This document shows, piece by piece, positions 51,377 to 63,691 of a DNA stretch of 64,000 bases. Numbering within the stretch: position 1 is the stretch's first letter; each line of letters begins with the position of its first letter. The position numbers and the translations under genes are program-made. The notes under the pieces were generated by a model. The model was not told the DNA's origin and ran no database searches. It worked only from the letters and a program-made list of their open reading frames with translations. Source of the DNA: DAOTXR01 sp034435375 (lineage in GTDB: Bacteria; Chloroflexota; Anaerolineae; Aggregatilineales; UBA3940); contig DAOTXR010000083.1 in NCBI GenBank assembly GCA_034435375.1, positions 14,268-78,267 on the forward strand. Direction: 5' to 3'.

Positions 51377-52519
51377 TCAGGCCCAGCCTTGCAAGTCGTA
51401 GATGCGATAACGCTTGTACTCCACTGCTCCCAGCCGGCTAGCAAGCCTCGGTGTCATAGGATTATCCTCCCCGGTCAGGGAGAAATCGCCCCAGCGGTAG
51501 CCCTTCTCCAACCCGTGAACGGCAAATTGGTGAACCATTAAGGCATCAATGCCCTGGTTCCAGTACTTCGGGTCAACAGCGATGCTCTTCATACTGACTG
51601 CGGCGGGGCGGCGACGTAGCGCCAGCCAGAGGAGCGGCGCGTTCCAGGGGTAACGCAGGCCGTCGGCAGCCTTGATGGCCTCATTCAGATCAGGCAGGCC
51701 CATCACCCAACCGACGGCTTTGCCGTCGATCTCGGCGATCAACACGAAGGCTGGGTCGAGCACAGGGCGCAGATCGCGGGCGTGAGCTGCCATACGATCC
51801 ACATCCCAGAAGCCGCGCGTTTCGCCCAGCACGGCCAGCCCTCGATTGAGCACATCGACGGCCAGCTTTAGCTCCTCCTCCCAGCGACCAAAGTCGGCCT
51901 GTCGCACCGTCACGTGGCTGCGCTGCCTGAGTTTGTCGATCACGCGCTGGAGCTTGGGTGGCATGGCTTGCGAGCGATCTTTAGGCACATCGTAGGCAAA
52001 GGCAAGGCTATCGCGGCGGGCCTTCTGCATCCCGTAGCGCTCGGCGAACTCGGGGTAGTAAGGGGGGTTATGGGCGCACATGACTACCGGCGGACGGTCC
52101 CAGCCGCGGATCAGAAACCCATGGCTGTCCTCGTAGTCCAACATCCATGGTCCCCACAGGCGTGACTTACCCTGCTGACGTGTCCACTTTACTGCCGTGT
52201 CGAACAACGCCTCGGCTACGCTGTAGTCGTTGACACAGTCGAAGTAGCCAAACATGGCATTGTCTTCGTTCCAGGCGCGGTTGCGCACCGTATCGACCGC
52301 CAGCACGATGGTGCCAGCTGGTTTGTTGCCTCGCCAGGCAATGAACGGCTGGACTATACCCTCAGCGATGACGGGGTTATGTCGTGGGTCCAGGCGTCTG
52401 GCGCGCTGTGGCAGCAGCGGCGGCACCCATAAAGGATCGTGTTTGTAAATATGCCAGGGGAAAGTTAAGAAGATACGTCGTTCGTAGCTGGAGGTGACAG
52501 GTCTCACATCGATGCGCAT
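51377..52519 (-). CDS. GNAT-fold protein, YghO-like tandem domain
   Basis: 380 residues. The N-terminal half (1-180) has PWHIYKHDPLWVPPL and FGYFDCVNDYSVAEALFDTA, the start typical of a large two-lobed acetyltransferase-like family. The C-terminal half (about 215-375) has VDPKYWNQGIDALMVHQFAVHG in the acetyl-CoA loop position. Relatives have no firm function. It ends ahead of psuK on the same strand and follows a small unknown gene by 30 bases. Confidence 0.75.
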   Translation of the reverse strand: MRIDVRPVTSSYERRIFLTFPWHIYKHDPLWVPPLLPQRARRLDPRHNPVIAEGIVQPFIAWRGNKPAGTIVLAVDTVRNRAWNEDNAMFGYFDCVNDYSVAEALFDTAVKWTRQQGKSRLWGPWMLDYEDSHGFLIRGWDRPPVVMCAHNPPYYPEFAERYGMQKARRDSLAFAYDVPKDRSQAMPPKLQRVIDKLRQRSHVTVRQADFGRWEEELKLAVDVLNRGLAVLGETRGFWDVDRMAAHARDLRPVLDPAFVLIAEIDGKAVGWVMGLPDLNEAIKAADGLRYPWNAPLLWLALRRRPAAVSMKSIAVDPKYWNQGIDALMVHQFAVHGLEKGYRWGDFSLTGEDNPMTPRLASRLGAVEYKRYRIYDLQGWA

Positions 52520-52549
52520 GGAGCCTCCCCTTGCCTCAGCAGATGTGGA

Positions 52550-52825
52550 TCACAGTCTGCCGAAGAACTCTGTAATGTCGAAGAAGATGTCTCTCATTGT
52601 TCCATCAGGTAGCTGAATGCTGAGGATATCGTAGGTACGATCCTCATGGCGAGTCAACGTCTGCTGCTGCACCTCCCAGGCGACGCCGCGCGGGCCGTAG
52701 TGATGCTCGATCCACTCATATTCCTGCTGGATGCCGTCGATGGTGCGATCAGCATGAATGACAATTGCCTTCTCGTAATTGCTGCCGCTGTGAGGCATCT
52801 CGTTCGGAGCGTATGTCATAGCCAT
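52550..52825 (-). CDS. Small conserved-looking protein of unknown function
   Basis: 91 residues, acidic/aromatic, no membrane segment. IVIHADRTIDGIQQEYEWIEHHYG and YDILSIQLPDGTMRDIFFDITEFFG suggest an alpha/beta fold of two helices and a sheet. No family was recognised. It is 30 bases before the acetyltransferase-like gene on the same strand and divergent from the reductive activator gene. Confidence 0.55.
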   Translation of the reverse strand: MAMTYAPNEMPHSGSNYEKAIVIHADRTIDGIQQEYEWIEHHYGPRGVAWEVQQQTLTRHEDRTYDILSIQLPDGTMRDIFFDITEFFGRL

Positions 52826-52971
52826 ACCTCTTGGGGCTAGGGTGTGAGGGTATTGTAACCGACTGCGCGGCGTGTGGAAATTGCGACCTGCGTTGTGGTA
52901 TCATGCTCAGTGGTTGCTTGCTACCTCACGCAATCCGTATTGGCGATCCATTACATATCCACAGGATGTCC

Positions 52972-54987
52972 ATGCCCAATCAGCCGTCCTCTAAACCTCT
53001 CGTCCATCGCCTGATCCTGGTGCCGTCGGGCAGACAGGGTGACGTACTCCACGGGACAACAGTGCTCGATGCAGCCCGCGGCCTGGGTGTCGAGATCGAG
53101 TCAATCTGCGGGGGGCGCAGAACGTGCGGCAAGTGCTTGGTCAGCCTGGAACGTGGGACGTTCCCCAAGCACGGCATCACCTCGACCGATGACCATCTGA
53201 CTTCTCCTGACGAGACCGAGCGGGCTTATGCTGAGAAGCATGGCATTGACCTGAATGAGCGGCGGCTGGCGTGTTCAGCGCACATCATCGGCGATGTGCT
53301 CATCGCTGTGCCAGAGGAGAGCCAAGCCCGTAAGCAAGTGATTCGCAAAGGGGTTGGCAACCTGACCATCGAGGTCGCGCCTGCCATCCGGCTGTTTTAC
53401 ATTGAGGTCGAGAAGCCGGTCATGGGCGGTCCTGCCGATTGGCAACGGGTGCAGACAGCACTGGCTAATCAGTGGGGTCTGTGTGATGTAGCCATCGATC
53501 CTGTGCTGCTGCCCCGCCTGCAAAGTGCGCTGCGCGATGGGAACTGGAGAGCTACGCTGACAGTGTGGCAGGGTCGTCAAGTGATCCGAGTTGAGCCAGG
53601 ATACGTCGAGAGCCTGTATGGGCTGGCTGTAGACGTAGGCTCGACGACGGTGGCGGGCTACTTATGTGACCTGCGCACTGGTCGGGTGCTTGCCGTTGAA
53701 GCCATGATGAACCCCCAGATTCGCTATGGGGAGGATGTGATCAGCCGCATCTCATACGCGATGAACGAGCCTCAGGGCACAGCCCGGATGAATCGGGCCA
53801 TCATCGGCGCGTTGAACGACCTGGCCAGAAACGCTGCCCAAAAAGCCGGGATTGCCCCAGCCGAGATCGCCGATCTGGTGTTGGTGGGTAATACGGTGAT
53901 GCATCACCTGCTTCTGGGCATCAATCCGACCCATCTGGGCTACGTGCCGTTCGCTATGGCTACTCACGAAGCGGTCGACGTGAAGGCCCGCGACCTGGGG
54001 CTTAAGGTTGTGCATCCTGCTGCCATGGTGCACATTCTGCCGTGCATCGCCGGGTATGTGGGGGCGGACAATGTGGGGGTGCTGCTGGCCGAGCAGCCCA
54101 ACCTCGACGAGCAGATCACGTTGGTGGTGGATGTGGGGACCAATGCTGAGATTCTGTTGGGTAATAAGCATCGCATGTTCTCAGCCTCCAGTCCAACCGG
54201 CCCAGCCTTTGAAGGCGCGACGATCAAGCATGGACAACGTGCCGCCCCCGGAGCCATCGAACGGGTGCGGATCGACATGGCAGGGGGCAAGGTTCGCTAC
54301 AAGGTGATCGGCGATGAACGCTGGAATGACGAGCTTGGCGAGGGTGAGTCGTTGCGAGCGACCGGCATCTGCGGGTCAGGCATCATCGAGGCGGTGGGTG
54401 AACTGTTCCTGTCTGGGCTGATCGATGCCGGGGGGCGTATAGTGCGCGATGCCGCTCAGCGCCATCCCTGTATGCGTTTCAACGGAAATGCTGGTGAGTT
54501 GGTGCTGGCAACGGCAGATGAGACCGCCACAGGGGAAGAGATCGTCGTCACGCAGTTCGATGTGCGACAGATTCAGCTTGCCAAAGCTGCGCTATACTCC
54601 GGGGCCAAGCTGCTGATGGCGCGTCTGGGTGTTAGCCAGGTGGACCGCGTGAAGCTGGCAGGGGCTTTTGGAACGTACATCGATCCCTTCTATGCACTCG
54701 CCATTGGCCTGATCCCGGCCTGCGATCTTGAGCGCATCGAGTCAGTTGGCAACTCTGCCGGGGACGGAGCGCGCTTGGCGCTGCTTAACGCCGAGCAGCG
54801 GCTGGTGGCGCAACAGGCCGCGCGCGCCGTCGAGTACGTTGAGACGGCCTCCGAGCCGCACTTCCAGGATGAATTTGTTGCAGCGATGGGGCTGCCTCAC
54901 GCTCGCGATCCATTCCCCGCCGTTAGTGCGAATTGGTCCCGCCAGGATCGCCAGATAGCCACCGAAGACCAGCCTGGGGCGACCTAG
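52972..54987 (+). CDS. Reductive activator of corrinoid proteins (2Fe-2S plus ASKHA ATPase, RACo/RamA-like)
   Basis: 671 residues from the ATG at 52972 (AGGA five bases ahead). An N-terminal 2Fe-2S ferredoxin has CGGRRTCGKC with the fourth Cys in LACSAH (about residues 45-100). After a middle domain come the actin-like phosphate loops VDVGSTTVAGYL and VVDVGTNAEILLG and the ICGSGIIEAVGELFL segment. Family members use ATP and a low-potential electron to return Co(II) corrinoid proteins to active Co(I). The target is not encoded nearby; the MttB-like enzyme at 2953 also needs a corrinoid partner. A homocysteine methyltransferase-type gene follows after 15 bases. Confidence 0.88.
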   Translation: MPNQPSSKPLVHRLILVPSGRQGDVLHGTTVLDAARGLGVEIESICGGRRTCGKCLVSLERGTFPKHGITSTDDHLTSPDETERAYAEKHGIDLNERRLACSAHIIGDVLIAVPEESQARKQVIRKGVGNLTIEVAPAIRLFYIEVEKPVMGGPADWQRVQTALANQWGLCDVAIDPVLLPRLQSALRDGNWRATLTVWQGRQVIRVEPGYVESLYGLAVDVGSTTVAGYLCDLRTGRVLAVEAMMNPQIRYGEDVISRISYAMNEPQGTARMNRAIIGALNDLARNAAQKAGIAPAEIADLVLVGNTVMHHLLLGINPTHLGYVPFAMATHEAVDVKARDLGLKVVHPAAMVHILPCIAGYVGADNVGVLLAEQPNLDEQITLVVDVGTNAEILLGNKHRMFSASSPTGPAFEGATIKHGQRAAPGAIERVRIDMAGGKVRYKVIGDERWNDELGEGESLRATGICGSGIIEAVGELFLSGLIDAGGRIVRDAAQRHPCMRFNGNAGELVLATADETATGEEIVVTQFDVRQIQLAKAALYSGAKLLMARLGVSQVDRVKLAGAFGTYIDPFYALAIGLIPACDLERIESVGNSAGDGARLALLNAEQRLVAQQAARAVEYVETASEPHFQDEFVAAMGLPHARDPFPAVSANWSRQDRQIATEDQPGAT

Positions 54988-55002
54988 AAACGGAGAAAGC
55001 AG

Positions 55003-55899
55003 ATGAGAACCACATTGCAAGACTTGCTTGCCAGTGGAAAACCGATTGTGGCCGATGGCGCGATGGGCACGATGCTGCTCTCGATGGGCCTCACGGGCGG
55101 TGGAACACCGGAGTTGTGGAACGTCGAACACCCGGAGGCCATCCGCGGCGTGCATAGGGCTTATATCCAGGCTGGGGCGCAGATCATCCTGACCAATACC
55201 TTCGGCTGTAACCCGCTGCGTCTGCGACTGCATAAGCTTTCCGAGCGGGCTGAAGAGCTGAACAAAGCGGCTGCACAGCTTGCCTGTGCTGAAGCCAGCG
55301 CTGCCGCCGATCCGGTGGTAGTGGCTGGGGACATCGGTCCAACAGGAGCATTGCTCAAGCCTTACGGAGACCTGGAGTACGAGGATGCTGTCGAAGCATT
55401 TGCCGTTCAGTCCAGGGCGCTGATTGAAGGGGGAGTCGATGTGCTGTGGATCGAGACCATGGCTGACCTCCAAGAAACACAGGCCGCTGTAGAAGGGGCG
55501 CGCCGCGCTGCCGCCGACTTCCCGGTGATCGCCACACTGACGTTCGATCGCAAGGGGCGCACCATGTTCGGCGTGACACCCGAACAGGCAGCCCAAGCAC
55601 TGGCTGGCTTGGATGTAGTGGCTATGGGCGGCAACTGTGGCAACGGCCCCGACGAGATCGAGACTGTCATTGATCGGATGCGGGCTTTTAACCCCGCTTC
55701 CATGTTGATCGCCAAGGCTAATGCAGGCGCGCCTCGCCTGGAAGGCCAGAGCGTGGTCTATGACGCCACGCCGGAGATGATGGGGCAGTATGCCATTCGA
55801 GTGCGAGACCTGGGGGCGCGTATCATCGGAGCCTGCTGCGGCAGCACCCCAGATCACATCCGGGCAATTGCCGAAGCGTTGGGGGTAAGCCACGGGTAA
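55003..55899 (+). CDS. Homocysteine S-methyltransferase-type protein (MetH N-domain-like)
   Basis: 298 residues. VADGAMGTMLLSMGL, NVEHPE, LTNTFGCN and the three zinc Cys in MGGNCGNGP and GACCGSTPDH are complete. The fold moves a methyl group to a thiol bound to zinc, as in the first domain of methionine synthase and in betaine- or S-methylmethionine-dependent enzymes. The corrinoid and folate domains of MetH are absent here. Directly downstream of the corrinoid reactivator, it probably works in a corrinoid-dependent methyl transfer. Confidence 0.88.
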   Translation: MRTTLQDLLASGKPIVADGAMGTMLLSMGLTGGGTPELWNVEHPEAIRGVHRAYIQAGAQIILTNTFGCNPLRLRLHKLSERAEELNKAAAQLACAEASAAADPVVVAGDIGPTGALLKPYGDLEYEDAVEAFAVQSRALIEGGVDVLWIETMADLQETQAAVEGARRAAADFPVIATLTFDRKGRTMFGVTPEQAAQALAGLDVVAMGGNCGNGPDEIETVIDRMRAFNPASMLIAKANAGAPRLEGQSVVYDATPEMMGQYAIRVRDLGARIIGACCGSTPDHIRAIAEALGVSHG

Positions 55900-55995
55900 C
55901 TCCGGCGCCGGCTGGGGAGACCGGATAGCGGTCGTTTGACCACAGACGTATACTCAGGGGCACATTGGAGTGTAGTCAAGAAAGAGGAGAGCTTC

Positions 55996-56511
55996 ATGAA
56001 GCAATATAACGCCCCACCCCCTATGGTCATTGATCCAAAGAAACGCTATGTAGCCGTCTTCAAGACCCAGCATGGAGACATCCACGTCAACCTCTTTGCC
56101 AGCCAGGCCCCCGTGACTGTCAATAACTTTGTCTTCCTGGCGCGGGACGGATTTTATGATAATACCACCTTCCACCGCGTCATCGCCGACTTTATGGTCC
56201 AGGGCGGCGATCCAACCGGCACCGGACGCGGCGGCCCCGGCTATCGCTTCAACGACGAGGCGGGTGCACTCGCCATGAAGCACGATGGACCGGGAGTATT
56301 GTCGATGGCCAATGCTGGGCCAAACACCAATGGCAGTCAGTTCTTTATCACACATGTTGCCACACCTTGGCTAGATGGCAAGCATGGTGTATTTGGCAAG
56401 GTTGCTGATAAAGCCTCGCTGGACGTGCTGATGCGGATTCGTGTGCGCGAGCCGCAGTCCGATCCCCTGCCTGGCGATGCCCTGCTGGGGGTGGAGATTA
56501 TCGAGCAGTAG
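55996..56511 (+). CDS. Cyclophilin-type peptidyl-prolyl cis-trans isomerase
   Basis: 171 residues from the ATG at 55996 with AGAGGAGAGC. FHRVIADFMVQGGDPTGTGRGG carries the catalytic Arg and Phe. VLSMANAGPNTNGSQFFIT and HGVFGKV complete the active site. No signal peptide, so it is cytoplasmic. Convergent with the S9 peptidase gene. Confidence 0.95.
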   Translation: MKQYNAPPPMVIDPKKRYVAVFKTQHGDIHVNLFASQAPVTVNNFVFLARDGFYDNTTFHRVIADFMVQGGDPTGTGRGGPGYRFNDEAGALAMKHDGPGVLSMANAGPNTNGSQFFITHVATPWLDGKHGVFGKVADKASLDVLMRIRVREPQSDPLPGDALLGVEIIEQ

Positions 56512-56532
56512 CCAGGTTAAGGCTTTGAAAAA

Positions 56533-56566
56533 CAACATCCGGTACGCGCAGACGTGCCGGATGTTG
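56533..56566 (-). terminator. Terminator of the S9 peptidase gene
   Basis: CAACATCCGG (56533-56542) pairs perfectly with CCGGATGTTG (56557-56566) around a 14-base loop. On the minus strand the stem is followed by TTTTTC, a classical intrinsic terminator. It may act weakly for the converging cyclophilin gene. Confidence 0.75.
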
Positions 56567-56582
56567 CCGCGTAAGATCGGTT

Positions 56583-58487
56583 TCAGCCCTGCAAATGCTT
56601 CTTGAAGAAGTCAGTGATGGCGTTGTAGCAACGCACTCGGTTCTCAAACTTAAGTACGTCGTGCCCCTCGTCCTCAAACATCAGATACTCGACTTCTTTG
56701 CCGATTTGGCGCAAGTGCTCTACGAGGTCACGCGATTCCTGCTCAACGACGCGCGGATCATTCTTGCCCTGGATCACAAGCAACGGGCAAGCCAGGTTAT
56801 CCATATAGGTGCGAGGCGATCGTTCGATCAGGAACTCCCGATCCTTCTCTGGATCGCCCAAAGTCACAGCGAAGTATGGCTTCCAGGTGGGCGGAATGCG
56901 CTCCATGAATGTCAGCAGGTCATAGGGTCCGAACATGTCACAAGCAGCTGCCCACAGTTCAGGATGGCGACTAGACAGAGTCAACGTCATGTAACCACCG
57001 TAGGATCGTCCCACCACGCCTGCACGTGACACGTCAAGGCGCTTGTCGCGGGGCAGAACCTCGGTCATGGCGTGGACATGGTCCAGCCGGTCGTTACCTC
57101 CCCAGTCGTGGTCTACCTTCTTCGCATAGCTCAGACCGTAGCCAGTGCTGCCGCGCACATTGGGAACAAATACCGCCAGTCCCTGGATCGTCAGGAACTG
57201 GATGAGTGGCATTGAAAACCAGGCAAAGTCAGGCCGCTCCTGGCTCTGCGGGCCGCCATGAACGTAGTAGACCAGGGGATAGGGTTCCTTAAAGCCGAGT
57301 TCTGGGGCAGGGAGGTACAACCGCGCTGACACACGCTGGCCGTCAAATGACACAAAAGAAGCATCCTCGCCAGGTGAGAGCCAGGCCCGTGGGATGCCCA
57401 GGATGCGTTCGCGTGTGTGTTGGATGGCTTTCCGGCCCTTCCCCTCGACAGTATAGATTTGAGTGGGTGAGGTGGCCGTGGAGAACGCCAGCGCGTATCG
57501 GTCGGCGGCCTTATCGTAACGGATCGACTCCAACACGCCGTTGGCCATCTCTCCTTGACCACAAATGACCTTGCCAAGCTTCATCACGAGCTTGGCAGCG
57601 TCGAAGGTGCTCTCGTAAACCCACGAGCTTCCGTCGATGTTAAAGCGCAGGAGGTAGCGGTCGTCTTCCAACTTCTCAAGGTTCTCAAGCTCACCCAGGC
57701 CCTGGTGAACAACGCCTGTTATCTTGACAGGTCGAGCTCCTTGTGGATCGGCTAGGTCGAAGTAGCCCAGACTGCCAGCGTCGTCGAAAAGAAAAGTGAA
57801 GAACAACACTCCCTGGTCTTCGTTGACAAAGCAGCACGCGCCGATGCCGTTGGGCTGGTATTCCTGGCCTGGCTTGCGTTCTTCGAGAGGAGTGCCATAC
57901 AGGAGCTTGCGCTCACCCCCGTCCTTCTCCCACAAGTACAGGACGTGATCGCCCATGGTATAGGCGTCGATCAGAATGGCTTTGGTGTGTTCCTTGTTGA
58001 CCCCTGCCGGGAAGCTACCCCACGGGCTTTGGCCAAGCCTGAGCAGGTTGCCGGTCTCCAGGTCGCCCTGATAGGCCTCCATCATTGACTCTGAGCGTGA
58101 CTCGGCAAGCAGGTACACCAGATTGCGCTCAAGATCAACATCGAGCAGATGCACGCGGAAGCCAGACAGGCGATCGTCAAAGGCTGGCTCTGGGATACCG
58201 CCGTCGATGGGAATCGTCATGGGCTGATAGTTCTCATCGCCATCCCGGTCAAGCATCACGATGATCTGGTTCAGTTCGGGGAAAACGGAGTATGAGTAAC
58301 CCTGCATCAGGTGGGGATTCTGAAGAGCAATCTCTGGTGGAAGAAGCGGCTCAGGGATGCTCCCCCCGTAGTCCATGGCGTACAGGCTCATGCGGCCACT
58401 CAGATTGCTGATGAAGAATAGCCGTTGACCGACAAGCTGGGGCCGCAGGAAGAGGCGGGCCGAAAGCATAGACTCAATGTGTACCAT
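56583..58487 (-). CDS. S9 family prolyl oligopeptidase-like serine peptidase
   Basis: 634 residues. An N-terminal beta-propeller (about 1-360) is built of repeated strands. The C-terminal alpha/beta hydrolase (about 370-634) has VHGGPQSQ, VGRSYGGYM with the nucleophile Ser, GKNDPRVV with the Asp and DEGHDV with the His. No signal peptide is visible, so it should be cytoplasmic. It cleaves short peptides or acyl-amino acids. It ends at a good terminator. Confidence 0.92.
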   Translation of the reverse strand: MVHIESMLSARLFLRPQLVGQRLFFISNLSGRMSLYAMDYGGSIPEPLLPPEIALQNPHLMQGYSYSVFPELNQIIVMLDRDGDENYQPMTIPIDGGIPEPAFDDRLSGFRVHLLDVDLERNLVYLLAESRSESMMEAYQGDLETGNLLRLGQSPWGSFPAGVNKEHTKAILIDAYTMGDHVLYLWEKDGGERKLLYGTPLEERKPGQEYQPNGIGACCFVNEDQGVLFFTFLFDDAGSLGYFDLADPQGARPVKITGVVHQGLGELENLEKLEDDRYLLRFNIDGSSWVYESTFDAAKLVMKLGKVICGQGEMANGVLESIRYDKAADRYALAFSTATSPTQIYTVEGKGRKAIQHTRERILGIPRAWLSPGEDASFVSFDGQRVSARLYLPAPELGFKEPYPLVYYVHGGPQSQERPDFAWFSMPLIQFLTIQGLAVFVPNVRGSTGYGLSYAKKVDHDWGGNDRLDHVHAMTEVLPRDKRLDVSRAGVVGRSYGGYMTLTLSSRHPELWAAACDMFGPYDLLTFMERIPPTWKPYFAVTLGDPEKDREFLIERSPRTYMDNLACPLLVIQGKNDPRVVEQESRDLVEHLRQIGKEVEYLMFEDEGHDVLKFENRVRCYNAITDFFKKHLQG

Positions 58488-58736
58488 GATAGTGTTTTCT
58501 CCTATCCTCAGCTCCCTTGTATGTCTTCAGGCTGAGTGTCCCACTATTCTAGCATCTGTGGTCTGTGCTGGGGAATGCCAAAAGACTGGATAGGGGTGAG
58601 ATGCCCATGGCATGAGAGGTCAGAAGCGCTGCGAGCAAACTGGTTTCCTAATGTCTATGCTTTTTCGGCGCTCTCCGGCGCAAAAAACCACTTGCAAAGA
58701 CTTCCTGGCTGCGGCATAATCAATGTTAACCTGTGT

Positions 58737-58809
58737 GGGCCCATAGCTCAGTTGGGAGAGCGCCACAATGGCATTGTGGAGGTCAAGGGTTCGAGCCCCT
58801 TTGGGTCCA
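58737..58809 (+). tRNA. tRNA-Ala (anticodon GGC)
   Basis: A complete cloverleaf. The acceptor stem GGGCCCA pairs with TGGGTCC (one G-T). The D-arm is GCTCAGTTGGGAGAGC. The anticodon stem CCACA/TGTGG has loop ATGGCAT, giving anticodon GGC. The T-arm is AAGGG-TTCGAGC-CCCTT. The discriminator base is A and the 3' CCA is not encoded (CCT follows). Confidence 0.95.
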
Positions 58810-59309
58810 CCTAACGAGACCATTCTCGAACCACACAGTCAGTCACTTGAAGAGTTCTTGGCCTCGCTGCGATCTGAGCAGCGTCACAAACTGGCCGAAC
58901 TCCCCAGTGACATAACAAAGGTGGTTCGAGATGATTTCTTTTTCGCCCCAAGATGACTTCAATGCGTCTGTGCTGGACAACCATTTTCAGATAATTGGGT
59001 GACCTGGCCGGCATCGGTCAGGTGGGTCAAACATCCAGTGCAAGGGTTTGTTGTAAGGCAAACCCTATTAGATGTATGTCGCTTGGATGGCCGCATGAAA
59101 ACGCACAAAACCATCAATGCGCTGGTTGAAGGCGATGAGCCGAGGCTGGGTGGCTTGGGCCGCATGTGGGTTGAGGAGAAGCCCGCCCGGCGGTTGGCGG
59201 GCAATCTGCCAGGACAGCAGCGAGCGTACCAAGTGAAGGCCCGGAAGGTCGTGCGCTTCCGGGCTTCAAGCGGTCTTCTATCCATGTTGAACGGTTGGGA
59301 GTTAGATGA
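58810..59309. other. 500-base gap behind tRNA-Ala with a possible coding remnant
   Basis: No intact gene was recognised. One frame running out of the tRNA 3' end to 58956 reads HSQSLEEFLASLRSEQRHK and then AELPSDITKVVRDDFFFAP before a stop, which is helix-like and may be a leftover gene end. A frame from 59094 (MKTHKTINALVEGDE) shows no family. Stems lie at 59181-59202 and 59239-59264. No integrase is visible. Confidence 0.4.
59239..59264 (-). terminator. Hairpin downstream of the DUF499 gene
   Basis: GCCCGGAAG (59239-59247) pairs with CTTCCGGGC (59256-59264) around an 8-base loop, about 45 bases behind the DUF499 stop on the minus strand. No T-tract, so it is a likely but unproven terminator. 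Confidence 0.45.
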
Positions 59310-62603
<3,294 letters not shown>

Positions 62604-62703
62604 TTCTGTCCGCTCCTGGCATACAAACAAGCTAAACCGCAGCAGGCCAGCCCAACGCTCTGATACACTCCATCCCCGGCCTGTGCATGGTGTCAAATCG
62701 GCA

Positions 62704-62805
62704 TTGCATTTGCCGGAAATGTGCTATAATAGAAACAAATGTAAGCCCTGCTCTCCGCGAAGTCCCGCGTTCCACGCGGGATACACTGTAGCGGAAGCGG
62801 GGCTT
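62704..62805 (+). ncRNA. Strongly folded intergenic element with promoter-like sequence
   Basis: An extended -10 (TGCTATAAT, 62722-62730) with TTGCAT at 62704-62709 (spacing 15, short) faces right. Directly behind, AAGCCCTGCTCTCCGC (62743-62758) pairs with GCGGAAGCGGGGCTT (62791-62805): 15 base pairs with one bulge. Inside it is a second hairpin, TCCCGCGT (62763-62770) with ACGCGGGA (62774-62781) on a TCC loop. The element ends 2 bases before the DUF3800 stop codon. It could be a small RNA, or, read on the minus strand, a transcription terminator or processing site between the DUF3800 and DUF499 genes (T-rich sequence follows there). Confidence 0.45.
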
Positions 62806-62807
62806 CT

Positions 62808-63650
62808 TCATCTCGCACGCTTGGTACGTGCTGAGTCTAGCTCATACGTTGCTGGTGTAAACTGCCAATGTCGGTATGGATCCAACCACCTGTTGCGGAC
62901 GTCTCCTCTTTCCCCTGTAGTTATGCCAATATTGAAACCCGGATAGATTGATCGAATATGCCTGTTGATGGCCCGATAAAGCTCATCCTTCGCTATTGTG
63001 CGCCTCGCGCGGCATCTTTCCCCTTCGGGTTTTGCCTTGTGCAAGTCGTTGAGTCTAAAGAACATTGCTCCCAGCACTATGTCGAGGCATTGCAGCACCA
63101 CATGATGGTGTGAGTCGACTTCCGCAATCTGATCAGGGCGCACCACAATCCGAGCATTCATAAAGAGGCTCGATTTGTTCAAAGCTACCAGGAATGCCTT
63201 AAAGCGTGCTCTCTTCTCCCTCGTGTCAGGGAGATTGTCGAGATAGATGCGAAGGCCGATTGGCTCTCCTGTTGAGTTAGAGTAACCCAGTCCAAATGCG
63301 TGCTTGATGAATTGATAGTAGAGCAGGAAAAACTCGTTCTCCTGGTGGTACACGTCAAGGCCAACAGGGACTTGTGCATTCTGTGTGAACATGATGCGAA
63401 CTTTTACGCGATCCTGCCGCACCAGCTCAAAAAACACGCTCATCAATTCCTTGTACTTCTCAAGATACTGAGAAGTAACCTTAGACCACTTGACCTCTCC
63501 ACGAAGGTTTAGCTGTGCTTTTGCCGCTTCAAGCGTTGATTGCACAGGTGCAAGATCGGTTGAACGAACAAGGGCGCCACCGTAGAAGTTGGAATAGTAG
63601 CTGCCTCTCTTGGAGGACTCGTCGGCGTAGATAACGTATTCAAGTGCCAT
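62808..63650 (-). CDS. DUF3800 family protein
   Basis: 280 residues. The N-terminal VIYADESSKRGSYYS, with adjacent Asp 10 and Glu 11, is the DUF3800 hallmark. LRIYLDNLPD supplies a further Asp, and SHHHVVLQCLDIVLGAMFF contains a late Asp. The family is thought to have an RNase H-like fold with acidic active-site residues and often travels with defence or mobile genes, so a nuclease role is plausible. The C-terminus NRWLDPYRHWQFTPATYEL closes the domain. It sits between the DNA methylase end and the DUF499 ATPase on the same strand. Confidence 0.8.
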   Translation of the reverse strand: MALEYVIYADESSKRGSYYSNFYGGALVRSTDLAPVQSTLEAAKAQLNLRGEVKWSKVTSQYLEKYKELMSVFFELVRQDRVKVRIMFTQNAQVPVGLDVYHQENEFFLLYYQFIKHAFGLGYSNSTGEPIGLRIYLDNLPDTREKRARFKAFLVALNKSSLFMNARIVVRPDQIAEVDSHHHVVLQCLDIVLGAMFFRLNDLHKAKPEGERCRARRTIAKDELYRAINRHIRSIYPGFNIGITTGERGDVRNRWLDPYRHWQFTPATYELDSARTKRAR

Positions 63651-63691
63651 ACAATAGCCTGCTTACCAGGTTCCTGGCTAATCTGAAATCT

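Noticed and set aside
52831..52971. N-terminal extension of the corrinoid reactivator, with Cys residues
   Set aside because: The extension reads through a promoter-like region (TGGTATCAT) and lacks a ribosome-binding site; the ATG at 52972 has AGGA in place. The Cys pattern (CAACGNC) looked cluster-like but is not in the family.
54742..55893. A 383-codon frame opposite the end of the reactivator gene and the methyltransferase gene
   Set aside because: It spans two well-supported plus-strand genes and shows no recognisable domain.
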